Below are positions 1-9,200 of a DNA stretch of 31,598 nt, piece by piece. Within the stretch, counting starts at the first letter, position 1. Every line of letters begins with the position of its first letter. The notes below the pieces were generated by a model. It searched no databases, was not told the DNA's origin, and saw nothing but the letters and a program-made list of their open reading frames with translations. Origin of the DNA: Smittium mucronatum (lineage: Eukaryota > Kickxellomycota > Harpellomycetes > Harpellales > Legeriomycetaceae); contig LSSL01002321.1 of NCBI GenBank assembly GCA_001953115.1, forward strand, positions 1-31,598. Reading direction: 5' to 3'. The translations under genes were made by a program, and so were the position numbers.

Positions 1-1
1 A

Positions 2-166
2 TATGGGCGCCTTGATCATCCGTCTTCCATTCACGCAGGTTTATTTGCTTCCCAGAACTGGCTGGGTATGATTTGGGATGTGTCGTCGAAAAAGAGCGGA
101 AATTGGAGATTGGCTGATAAGATGGGCGGCTCGAAGAAAGCAGCGAGCGGACCCCAGCAGTCTTGA
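2..166 (+). CDS. C-terminal end of an unrecognised protein (cut by window start)
   Basis: A reading frame is open from the first bases of the window and ends with TGA at 164-166, giving about 54 residues. It contains a moderately hydrophobic stretch (HAGLFASQNWLGMIWDV) and then a lysine-, glycine- and serine-rich hydrophilic tail ending KKAASGPQQS. Base composition is clearly richer in G+C than the flanking DNA after position 170, which is what a coding 3' end would look like here. I do not recognise the family. The CAG at 37-39 could also be a splice acceptor, so the exon might begin inside this stretch. The opposite-strand frame over the same bases (41-238) looks like a shadow: it is rich in basic residues with no domain-like pattern. 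Moderate to low confidence because only the end is visible. Confidence 0.4.
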   Translation, partial: YGRLDHPSSIHAGLFASQNWLGMIWDVSSKKSGNWRLADKMGGSKKAASGPQQS

Positions 167-880
167 ACGTTCGCAACATTTTCTCTTCTTCCTTGCAGGT
201 TTCAAATCTTTTAAATATAAAATAAGAATAAAAAACAATTATTTTTCAAGTTTGTGTTCGATTCGACAAATATAGTACAAATTGGCAAAAGTCTAAAACA
301 GGAAGTGTTCAGATCTTGCCGAATTAAGGCTTTTGATTGCTTTTATGCTTTTTCTGTCGAATTTCCGCTATTTTTTTTCTCTTCCCCCCTTTTTTTCCGT
401 CTCGATTTTGTTGCCAATAATCCCCTCATATCGCCCATTCAGGAACGAGTCTTCCGCAAGCTTCCTATTTGTGGAATTTAGGCTTATTAATTATTCTGTA
501 GCCAATAGAAACAATTTAATATATTGTCCGCCCATAGCGGCTGAGAACCAATACTCCGGTCCCCAATAATCACCAGCTCTGAAATACCGAGAAATAGAGA
601 TACTTGCAGTGGTTGGCCCGATCTACAAGCCTCTCAGAAACTATTGGGTAAATATGAATGTTTGCGCAGCGAAAAAGTCATTTGATTTATTTATTTATTT
701 ACTAAAACTATGCAAAAAATAACAAAAATAGGATTTGGACCAAGAGAATAAATAAATTAATAACTGATAGAAATACAAGAGGGGAAACTTTAAAGTAAAA
801 CTGCTACAAAAAAATTACTGCTGGATAAAACGGGATTATGTTCATTTGGGACTTTATGAGACTAATTATCCATACCCCAT
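167..880. other. Intergenic, no gene seen
   Basis: Low-complexity A+T-rich sequence with pyrimidine tracts (about 360-400). Short frames at 254-481 and 333-569 encode Phe/Ser-rich strings with no domain pattern and are treated as chance. A well-formed acceptor-like pyrimidine tract ending in CAG lies at about 180-199 on the plus strand, but I cannot attach it to an exon. Confidence 0.5.
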
Positions 881-892
881 CTATTTTCCAAT

Positions 893-990
893 CTGCAACG
901 GAGGGTTTTTCAAAAAAAATAAAGCAGAAAATTAGATTTAAAAAGAAAAGGTTTAGTACAATTTTAGAGCTAGAAACTCTAGAGTCTTAC
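893..990 (-). other. Possible terminal intron of the small mitochondrial-type gene
   Basis: On the minus strand GTAAGA begins at 990. A pyrimidine-rich stretch followed by CCGTTGCAG ends at 893. The 98-nt length fits the introns of the SMG1-like gene in this window (48-134 nt). The downstream exon would be only ATT GGA AAA TAG (892-881). The unspliced frame also stops within four codons, so protein length does not decide between them. Confidence 0.35.
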
Positions 991-1275
991 CAAGTCTTCA
1001 ATTGACTCCTTGTCGATGAATCCTTCCCACAAGATATCTTGACCAAAGAATTCGCTTTCTGACTTGAGTTCTTGTTCAGGAGTGAGCTTCAAGTGATCGA
1101 CAGATCCTTCAATAACGTTCAGGTTGGGGATACTGTCGAAATCAGCTTCTCCATATTGGTAATCGGGTGTGATTGGGTGGCTGTAATTAACGATACCGCG
1201 GGTGAGATTGATTAAGGCTGCGGTGTACCTTGGATGGGCTGGAGCTTTTACGAGTTTATTAAATACAGACAACAT
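979..1275 (-). CDS. Small hypothetical protein, probably mitochondrial
   Basis: The frame runs from ATG (1275-1273) to TAG (981-979) and gives 98 residues. The N-terminus (MLSVFNKLVKAPAHPRYTAA) has Arg/Lys and hydrophobic residues with no acidic residue in the first 30 or so, which resembles a mitochondrial presequence. The rest is acidic and probably soluble, with no membrane segment and no cysteine. The mixed amino-acid composition and the G+C content above background support a real gene. I do not recognise the family. The last codons read TTG GTA AGA CTC TAG, so they contain a strong 5' splice-site match (TTG|GTAAGA). Splicing 990-893 to the acceptor GTTGCAG would replace VRL with IGK and keep the length at 98. 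Either end is possible. Confidence 0.6.
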   Translation of the reverse strand: MLSVFNKLVKAPAHPRYTAALINLTRGIVNYSHPITPDYQYGEADFDSIPNLNVIEGSVDHLKLTPEQELKSESEFFGQDILWEGFIDKESIEDLVRL

Positions 1276-2102
1276 TATCAGTTTTAGTCTTGGATTTTGG
1301 ATTTATTTGTGAAAAGACATAGAGATAATAGTTCCGACACATTTCTGTGCCTGTGTATCATTTTTATAGATGAAAGGAAGTTGTAAGTCGACACTCTTAT
1401 TTCTACAAAGACTAGAGCAAAAAGAGCCTTCGTTTATGCAAAACTATTTATTTCTGTAACGTAAAAGCACTCTATATAAAAAAATTAAGCTATACTAGAA
1501 GAGATCAAAATTCCCAAATAAATATTTGCTTGCTGAATTTATAACAAAGTAGCGAAAATCTCACCTTTTTTTGTTATTTAGTCTATATTTGCATTTATCC
1601 GACAATGCGGCCAGATTATATCCTATTAGACTCCATCGATAAGTTGTACAAACTTGCTTTCTTGTTTGCTAAATACTAACAGTTTGTGCACATGACTAAT
1701 CCTGCTATCTTATCGAAAAATCCCGCCATATTATCAAATGAATACCTTATCACAGTAAACAGGATCTGTAACAATTAAGCACAGCTCGTGTGATTATCAG
1801 CTACACTCCTATCATCACTACTCACATGTACCTCCATATAGCAACCTTATTTCTTATCGCTAACTCGCATCCCGTTCCTCTACTGTACCAGATGGACATC
1901 AAATAAACAGACAAACAACATACCCCCCCTTTTTTTTATCCAACTCTTTACAATTAACTCCGCGTTTCATGTGAATATATATATTGATTGAAAACCCAAA
2001 CGGAAACTTTGAAAAATATAATTGGAAAGAAAACTAAAAAGTGCAAATACGCTTTTAGATATGTATTAGATTTCAATAAAAAAATCGGAGAGAAGGGGGT
2101 TC
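1276..2102. other. Intergenic, no gene seen
   Basis: This is the interval between two minus-strand genes. It should hold the promoter of the gene at 979-1275 and the 3' UTR of the gene at 2103-3704. I see no conserved RNA gene, coding frame or repeat. A short (TA)n run lies near 1975-1985 and a C6/T9 run near 1924-1938. Confidence 0.5.
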
Positions 2103-3704
2103 TTAATCACTAATCCCTCTATAAGCAAGCATCTTTGCTACTATTCTCACCAGTCTAGATTCCCCTTCTTCTGCCAGTGATTCGCAGTATCCAGAAACTA
2201 AACTGCTCTTTTCTATTGCTCTCTCCAACTTCAACCTGCCCTCCTCAGCGATTGCCTCGCAGTACTTGGAGGCCAACCATCTCTTTGGTCTATGCCTCGC
2301 TTCTTTTTCGCATACATATCTTTTATCTTTCAAGTTTCTTCGGTTTTTGTGCCTGTAGCTCTTTCTAGCCCGTTTGTTACGCATTTCTCGCTTCCTCTTG
2401 TCAGCTAATCTAGCCCTTGGTTTAAACTCTATTGGTACTGGCCTGATCAATAGCGGCCTCTTACTGACTTCAATTGGTAATGGTCTATTGAACATTGGCA
2501 CCTTTCTATGTTGAATACGCCCTCGTCTATTCTTTAATGATCTCTTTCTATCTCGAGTACGCGCTCTTCTATTCTTTAATGATCTCTTTCTATCTCGAAT
2601 AGGTGTTCTTCTTTTAAATAGCGGCATTTTTTTATGTCGAATACGCGATGGTCTATTAAATATTGGAGTTTTTCTATATTGAATCGGCGCTGGTCTGATC
2701 AATATTGGTCTCCTGTCAATCGGTTCGAAAGTTCTGGTCGGTTTTGATGGTTCCACTGAAAATCCAGCTGGTCCATTAGGCCCATTTGTTATTCCGGCTG
2801 ATGATATTCTTGTAGCTATTGTTGGCATCATAGATGTTGCCATAGTCGCTATCGGTGCAGTTTCTGGCCCTGTTGGTGTGTTGGTTGGAGTAATCTGCAT
2901 TCCGATTTGAGCTGAAGTAGAGATTGGTGTTGGTATCGGTGCCGTCATGTCTTGTATGGGTGAGATTCCAACTGGTTGGGGTGCAACAACGGGCGGATTA
3001 AACTGAGCAGCTCTTGCAACTGGCTGAACATTCGTTGATCCCATTTGCAAAGCCGGTTGTGGCATTATTCTCGCAACTCGAGCTCCTAGTCTAGGTGCAT
3101 TAGGGGTTTGAACTGGTCTCAGTTCAGGAACTAAATCCCCATCACGTATCTCTAACCCTGCTACTGGTTGTGGTTTTGGTTGTGGCGGCAAGTTAATCGG
3201 TTGTCTACGAACATTTGCCAATCCCATCGGTGAGTCTGTTGGTGCTGGAGGTAGGTTGTTTTGAGCTGGGGCGGGGAATACTTGGCGTGGGTATGAAGTG
3301 AATGCCATAGTTGGTGGGACCAGCGATCCAACTGGAGCAGCTCCACCATTGGAGTTGGAAGTACCCATGGGCAAGTACTCAGTCTCCATTGTCATGAATG
3401 TTCTAGTCGACAATCCTGAAAAAGTTTTTAGCAGAGTTTTGCTTTCTGTGAAATACTCGTATTCGTAGCCATCACCGTCTGCTGGCGCAGGTGCCGCTAG
3501 TCCTCTAGCCGCCATAACCGGGACAGCAGCAGCAGCAGCGGGGTTAGGTACAGCCATAGGAAAGTTTTCATTCAGTTGATTGTCACCGAATTCGTTTTTT
3601 TCTACGTCATTTAGAATCCCGTGGTAATGTTCATCTTTTTCGCCCAAGGAAAACGCAAACCTAAATTGCCACAAAAGTCCAAAGATTACAGTAGACTTTT
3701 TCAT
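2103..3704 (-). CDS. Predicted secreted basic-repeat protein (unrecognised family)
   Basis: An intronless frame of 533 residues runs from ATG at 3704-3702 to TAA at 2105-2103. A basic start (MKK) followed by a hydrophobic stretch (STVIFGLLWQFRFAFSLG) suggests a signal peptide of about 20 residues. Next come an acidic segment, an Ala run (about residues 54-60), a Tyr/Glu-rich YEYEYF patch and a Pro/Thr/Gln-rich, probably disordered middle (about 110-320). About residues 330-424 form seven tandem 14-residue basic units, mostly opening with RK, KK or SK. A Lys/Arg-rich linker leads to two copies of a 25-residue motif beginning YCEAIAEEG and YCESLAEEG. Only three cysteines are evident. The dibasic spacing recalls fungal proteins processed by a kexin protease into repeated peptides, and the overall composition would also suit a wall or adhesive protein; both are inference. 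Its G+C content is well above that of the surroundings. Confidence 0.75.
   Translation of the reverse strand: MKKSTVIFGLLWQFRFAFSLGEKDEHYHGILNDVEKNEFGDNQLNENFPMAVPNPAAAAAVPVMAARGLAAPAPADGDGYEYEYFTESKTLLKTFSGLSTRTFMTMETEYLPMGTSNSNGGAAPVGSLVPPTMAFTSYPRQVFPAPAQNNLPPAPTDSPMGLANVRRQPINLPPQPKPQPVAGLEIRDGDLVPELRPVQTPNAPRLGARVARIMPQPALQMGSTNVQPVARAAQFNPPVVAPQPVGISPIQDMTAPIPTPISTSAQIGMQITPTNTPTGPETAPIATMATSMMPTIATRISSAGITNGPNGPAGFSVEPSKPTRTFEPIDRRPILIRPAPIQYRKTPIFNRPSRIRHKKMPLFKRRTPIRDRKRSLKNRRARTRDRKRSLKNRRGRIQHRKVPMFNRPLPIEVSKRPLLIRPVPIEFKPRARLADKRKREMRNKRARKSYRHKNRRNLKDKRYVCEKEARHRPKRWLASKYCEAIAEEGRLKLERAIEKSSLVSGYCESLAEEGESRLVRIVAKMLAYRGISD
2430..2720 (-). repeat. In-frame 42-bp tandem repeats
   Basis: This coding tandem array has a period of 42 bp (14 codons), with about seven units. 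The two most alike units share an exact 31-bp match at 2526-2556 and 2568-2598, so one duplication is recent while the outer units have diverged. Unit examples at protein level are RKTPIFNRPSRIRH, KKMPLFKRRTPIRD and RKRSLKNRRARTRD. Positions with a large hydrophobic residue (I/L/F/M) are conserved in the outer units, while the two newest units are the most basic. Confidence 0.85.
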
Positions 3705-4911
3705 TTCCTCACTTTTTTTTTATGAGGAAACTAGTGCGAAATAAAAATATTAGTAGTAGTTTGATTGAAATGTCTCTAAAAAATGCAGAAAATGTTTTAT
3801 GAGAATGAAAAGTTGGAATTTATTTTTACCATATAGGCACCAAAATGCTCAACATTTATAATACAAAACTTGATTTCTTCACACAATTCTGAATTATTTA
3901 TAAAAAACTTGGCCGGTTCGTTTTAATTTTCTCATTTCATTGAAATCTAGTTTACAAGATTTAATTCGGTTGCTAATACATCAGAAATTTCCTCATATAT
4001 GTATGAAAAAATCCTTCCAGGCAATCGTGTCTTTACTATTCACTAGAACCTGGAATTTGTATTCTAAATGGCCTTTTTCTATTATGTTACATACTTTAGA
4101 CTTCCCCGTATTTATCTTTTTTTAAATCCATAGAAAAAAAGAAGTTTGTCTGGAAGGCTCTGATATACTTTTATTAGTAACAATCTTTTAAGAGCGATGA
4201 ATCCGTCTAGACCACTTTCATTAGAACACAGATCCAACAATTTTTTTTTGAAATTATATAGATGAACCAAAGAAAGTCTAGATTTTTTTAAAAAAATCCT
4301 TAATCCAATTCAGTAATATTCTAATCATTCTAAAAGAAAGGTCTAAAAAATCCTCCAATATTATTTTCCTTAACCCTTTTCCGGGCCGAAATTTGTGGCT
4401 CATTCCTATTTGTTTTTATTAGCTATTTAAATTAGTTAGATTCCAATATTTATTCAATAATGAATGATTTTTTTTTAATGATAGTATTGAATAAAATATG
4501 AAGGCCACTTTTGTAACATCAGCCCTAAAATAGATAAAAAGCTATTCCCGACACCACCTTTGAAATTCTTTGGGGTGTGGATCAGGGTTTATGTTAACAA
4601 CAGCACCCTTATTTATTCTTTGTGGATTTTTCACACACCAAGCCACAAATGACTCCCAGCTAGTTTCCACATACACAAAGATTTCGCTAATAATGGGGAA
4701 AGGCGTTTTGCAATCTCCTAAATATCGGGTAATAAAATGTACATACTAGTAATTGTATTAAAATAAATTAGCTGGACATAATTAGAATTATTACTACTTG
4801 CCTAATCATAAATTAAGTTTGTTTGTACGATTTTTTACAAAAGACTTGTTCACCTGTTGATACTCATATAAGATGGTTCTTTCTAATTTTAACTATGCTT
4901 AATTGTCTACT
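3705..4911. other. Intergenic, no gene seen
   Basis: A+T-rich sequence with only short chance frames (for example 3940-4125). It lies upstream of the secreted-protein gene and should contain its promoter; no recognisable element stands out apart from A/T runs. A patch with more G+C at about 4540-4700 has no coding frame that I can support. Confidence 0.45.
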
Positions 4912-5258
4912 TCCCCCTATAAGTGAAATTTCCTGCTGATACTTGGGAGATTAATTGGTACACTTTTTAAAGTACGCTATATTAAAATTCCACACAGCAT
5001 TGTAATGTTCTTGGTTGGGAGTAGTGGAAACAGCATACAGTGATTCCAGAGGAGGAGTAATTCAAAACAGGAGGGCTCAAGCCTCTTATTACAGTCTGTG
5101 ATAATTTCTGTTAAAAAAATTGGCTTTCGACAGTCAGACGGATCTCAGCGTCTAGCATCCATTTTTAGGAAGGTCAAGTTGATCAATCCCACGTTTGGGT
5201 AGGAGCCTGGTTTTATTAATCCTGTTAGAAGTAGGCTCTGACTAGGAGCTCAACAGCT

Positions 5259-5280
5259 TCAATGAACTGTTGTTCATTGA
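5259..5280 (+). other. Perfect 9-bp stem-loop in repeat
   Basis: TCAATGAAC (5259-5267) and GTTCATTGA (5272-5280) are exact reverse complements around a TGTT loop. It lies within the retroelement copy and is probably an RNA structure. Confidence 0.7.
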
Positions 5281-5295
5281 CAAAGAGCTTAATTT

Positions 5296-5341
5296 ATGAC
5301 TGCACGTAACCTCAGTCATCCAGCCTACTTGAAGCAATGCC
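5296..5341 (+). other. Stem-loop plus conserved 3' block of repeat
   Basis: ATGACTG (5296-5302) and CAGTCAT (5313-5319) form a 7-bp stem. Immediately after it, a 22-bp block beginning CCAGCC and ending CAATGCC (5320-5341) matches 14144-14165 in the LINE 3' UTR at 19 of 22 positions. There too the block directly follows a hairpin, of unrelated sequence. GGTACG(C/G)AGC further downstream is also shared. Confidence 0.65.
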
Positions 5342-5543
5342 AGGGGGGGTCTTTCGGTTGGTAGATTGAACCCTTTTCACGTAGGTACGCAGCCGGTAGT
5401 CCGACAGAGGAGCTTATTTTGGTTAGGATAATAGTCTTTTCTATACGTCTTTTTCTTTTTTTCAAATTTTTTTAGTATAGTTTTTAATGACGTTATCTTA
5501 CAATAAAATTCCGTGATACAAAAAAAAAATAAAAAATAAAAAA

Positions 5544-6245
5544 TAACGTCGCCTAATAAAACCATTTGGTTTATATTAGCGTTCATATCTGGGTCGATTA
5601 CTATACCACAAAATGGAGATATTTAGGTTTTTCAAGAGGGATTCAGGGCGACTGGACATTGCACCTATTTCTAATTGGTCTATGTGACACATCACGTAAT
5701 TTACTCCACTTAAAATTTAGGATTAGTCACATTTCTTTTAAAGAAATACTTTATCATAATTAACTATTCTTATTGGCTAAGTACATTTTGATTTTGGCTG
5801 TAATAGGCTAAGTAATTGGGTGAAGTGTCATGTAGGCCAAATATCCGACACCGGAATCCTGCGTACTTTCGGATGCTCAAAAGACTGTTGGCTTGGCTGT
5901 CTATTAACTACACAAATAGTTTCACGTCAGAGTTTCAAAGCAAACGCGCTAAGCCCTTTCGCGGTGGAGGAAAGAGTGTGGATGTGTATAATGCTATGTA
6001 ATTCGCCAAAACGTTTAATCGTTCAATTCATCCAATTATTATTGGTGCAGCCCAGCTAATCGGCAAATTTAATAAATGGAGAATACAAGTAGATCAGCCA
6101 ATAAACCCAATTCCTAAAAAATCTGAGGCTAAACAAATCACGCTTTAATGAATCGGCGAGCTTCAATAAAAGAAAGATACATTAATGAGGCATGTTCTTG
6201 TCTGTGCAGCACTAGACTTTTTTACTTTCCGTAGTGTACACTAAA
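5544..6245. other. Intergenic, no gene seen; upstream of the SMG1-like gene
   Basis: Short plus-strand frames (5566-5763, 5816-6001, 5820-6059) overlap one another in different frames and have no domain pattern, so I reject them as genes. The segment 5820-5960 has more G+C than its flanks. The interval should carry the promoter of the gene starting at 6246; I cannot point to a specific element. Confidence 0.45.
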
Positions 6246-9200
6246 ATGAACACAAAGCCCGAAAGAAAAATAGCTAGGGATAAGAAGAAAAGTCATAGGG
6301 AAATTAACAAAAACAAAGACAAGCTTCAAGTGCCAGGTACTATCTTTCAATAAAAACATTATTTCCTGCCTCTTTACAGAGTTTAATATTTTTCTTTTCA
6401 TACCCCGAAAATTCCGCTCGTTTTTTTCCGCATCCTTATAATCTCATTTCATTTAATGTGATTTTATAAGAAACAATTCGATTCGGAACTATCAATCAAG
6501 TCATCCTAAAAATAATCGATCCTAGAAATTCCTCTCAATTGCATTTACTATTCGGTTTCTTATCAGAATATTTGAAAAATACCAATGATGTGGAACTTCT
6601 TTACAATCTCTTGATTTTTGGGAATGAATTCGAAAATATTCCATCAATCCAAAACTCTAATCTTTTGCAAAGGTATATTCATGATTATCTTCTGAAAATC
6701 CCTATACCTTTTTCCTTACGTTTTATTATCTCGTAATATTTATGCATTTTTATTGCCTTTTTATTAAAAAAATCCTTTAGTTTATCTGAAAAAAATTACA
6801 ATCGCTTCAGATCTTTCTTTATCGATTTATCAAAAAAGTTATTTGTAATCGGAACCCCAATATACTCCGATTTAATCGACATTCTTTACAATATTAACGA
6901 TACTGTGCATTCGCCCGCTCAAATTGATCAGAACACTTTTCTTTTATCCAAAAGGATAATTTCACTATTGGATCCAGTAATCTATCGTGCTTTTTTTGTA
7001 TCTATCTCCTACACTTTATTATATCCAAGATGTTTATTTCATTAGATTCTTGATCGCTATTTTGATCATTTTTCCGTTTACTCGGCTCCTGAGGCATTTG
7101 AGGTTATTCAATATGTGCTCAGTCAATTTTATGATCTTGTTTTTCTTCGCAATATGTTTCCTTTATGTTGTCCAGCCCTAGAGCTTATCATAAAGAATTC
7201 AAATAGAATCCTTCGCAACCCTCCCAATTTATCAAATTCTAATGATTTGATTTCCAATATTGAAGGTTCTTTCCAGTCTTTTTTGTTCTCTTGTATTGAA
7301 AGTCTTAAAAATAGGCTCTTCACAGCTCAGGACGAAGCAAAAATGTTGAACATTTTGAGCGATAATAAAACTTGGAAGCATTCTTCTAAAGTTTGCAGAA
7401 TTTACTTGCCTAGATTTCTATCAATGTTTAAAGACATCATCCCCAATCATTCCCAATTTATTATTAATGGAATTATTTCTCAGGATCTTTTCCTCTACAC
7501 AAGGTATTATATCAATCTCATTTTTATTCTATAATTTCCTAAAATTTCAAAAAAAATTATTTTTCATTTTTCCTGCTTTGATAAGGATCATTATATCTAT
7601 GTATGGTGGTCTTAAGCTCGTAGATTTGACATCCACACCAAACTTTGGCAACGATGATGGTAATATAAAATATTCCATTTAACTTTGCTTTCTCCATGAC
7701 TTATAAATTTTCTGTCCATGTCAACTTTATTTCACCATTGAGTAAATTCTTTATTTAGATTCTTCGATTGGGACAAGTGACTTTCTAAAAAGCTCTTCTA
7801 TTACTCTTCCCCGAGGATTAAACCTGGAAAACCTCATTTCTAAAAATAAGGAGACCTTTATAAATACTGCTGTTGAACTTTTTAAAATAGTGGTTTCCAT
7901 TGGGAATTTGTCTACTGACAACAATTGGTTCAAGTTGCAATGTGATCTGGTTAAATCCTTATCAGGATTCAATTGGGACTCTCATCAAAATGAGATTTTA
8001 GTCCTATTATCCTCATTTTGGAGCTCCAAACTTGTTTCTTTGGATTTGGAATCTGACTCTGAAACAAGCGTTTATCGTACTTTACTATTTTTTTTAAAAA
8101 GTCCCACCGTTATTCGAACCTTAAAAGTCCATCCCAAAATATGTTTTGATTTGCTCGATAAGTTTCTCTTGAGTGTAGATTTCTCAAACTCATTCACTGA
8201 GCTATTGAATGAAAATTATTTGTCTAATTCTTTGGAAATAACTTTTATCCTAACAAATTTATTGAATAACGCCAACCTTAACGCCCCTGGAATTAATTAT
8301 AGCAATGATCTTTTGAAGCTCATATCAAATCAGTATGAGTATATTGACATTAAAGACTTAAAACCCTATAGCTATTATCTTCTTAGGTCAAAGCCTAGGT
8401 TTCTCGTTTTTTCGATAAGATCAAATCATTTTGTGGAATACGCCCAAATAATACTCTTTTCATCGATGAAACTACTCAACTCTTTTTCTGTAGAATCCCT
8501 CGATTATTTGTTCAAAATATTCTATGGAATTTTGATTGATGTTTACTCTCTCAAAAAAAGTACTGATATCTGGAACTCACCAATTTGGATTTCCATACCT
8601 TCGGCTGTAAATGGAATTATTCTATCAAACTCAAAATATTTGGAGATTTCTGAAAAACAAGAATCCTTAATTTTGGAGATGATAATATTGGCTTCCTTAA
8701 ACCTTTCTTACCTTCCAATTGATTCTGCAATTCAATGGTTTCTTATCATAAACCTTTCTTTTTCAAAATTTAAACTGAATGATGGAAATTCGAAGACTCT
8801 AAAGATGATTTTCGAAGAAATATTGGATTATTCTATTAAAAACAGAAATAACCATCAAATAAATTTTTTAATGCTAGATTTTTTACAAAATCTAAATTAT
8901 TCATCTTTATTTGACTCTCATTCTGTGAAGGCGATATTATTCATGCAAATCATGTCATCTAATTCAAATTCTGAGATTTCAAAACTAGCAATTAAAATGG
9001 TTGATAGATGTTATGAAGCTATTCCAAATACAAGATTTAGACCTAACGACCCATATCTTTTTCCTAACCAGAATTTGAACCAGCCCCTTTCATTACTTCT
9101 CAATAAAAATTATTACGGAAACCAAAACTACTTGCTATTGTTCTTCAAATATTTATCATCAAATATCTCATCTCCGAAATTTCACCAGATTATTTCAAGC

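Larger units (their letters stand above)
4912..5543 (+). mobile_element. Structured non-coding retroelement copy with poly(A) tail
   Basis: This is a dispersed repeat. Positions 4912-5050 align with 31403-31598: both contain a C-run, AGTGAAAT, a hairpin around GTAC, then TTCTTGGTTGGGAGTAGTGG and ACAG(T/C)GATTCCAGA. The 3' end carries AATAAA (5502-5507), ends CCGTGATAC (5511-5519) and is followed by an A-rich tail (A10, then two TAAAAAA units, 5520-5543). This is the layout of a polyadenylated retroelement on the plus strand. The interior is full of stops and contains several stem-loops, so it is either a SINE-like non-autonomous element or the 3' UTR of a 5'-truncated LINE. It shares a 3' block with the LINE fragment at 13763-14265. 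The 5' boundary is approximate and no clear target-site duplication was found. Confidence 0.6.

Noticed and set aside
4912..5050. tRNA-derived SINE with A and B boxes, or a hammerhead ribozyme
   Set aside because: TTGGGAGTAGTGGA only loosely resembles an A box, no convincing B box was found, and the hammerhead core sequences are absent.
5489..5550. Inverted repeat GACGTTAT/ATAACGTC around the repeat's poly(A) tail
   Set aside because: Only 8 bp, with one arm outside the element; it is not a target-site duplication (which would be direct) and may be chance.
6673..6780. Alternative donor for intron 2 at 6673 (AG|GTATAT)
   Set aside because: Using it would discard a well-formed helical segment of about 20 residues, and it leaves phase 1 where exon 3 needs phase 2; the donor at 6733 keeps frame.
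7751..7972. 73-codon minus-strand frame
   Set aside because: It lies opposite coding exon 6 of the SMG1-like gene and has no domain pattern.
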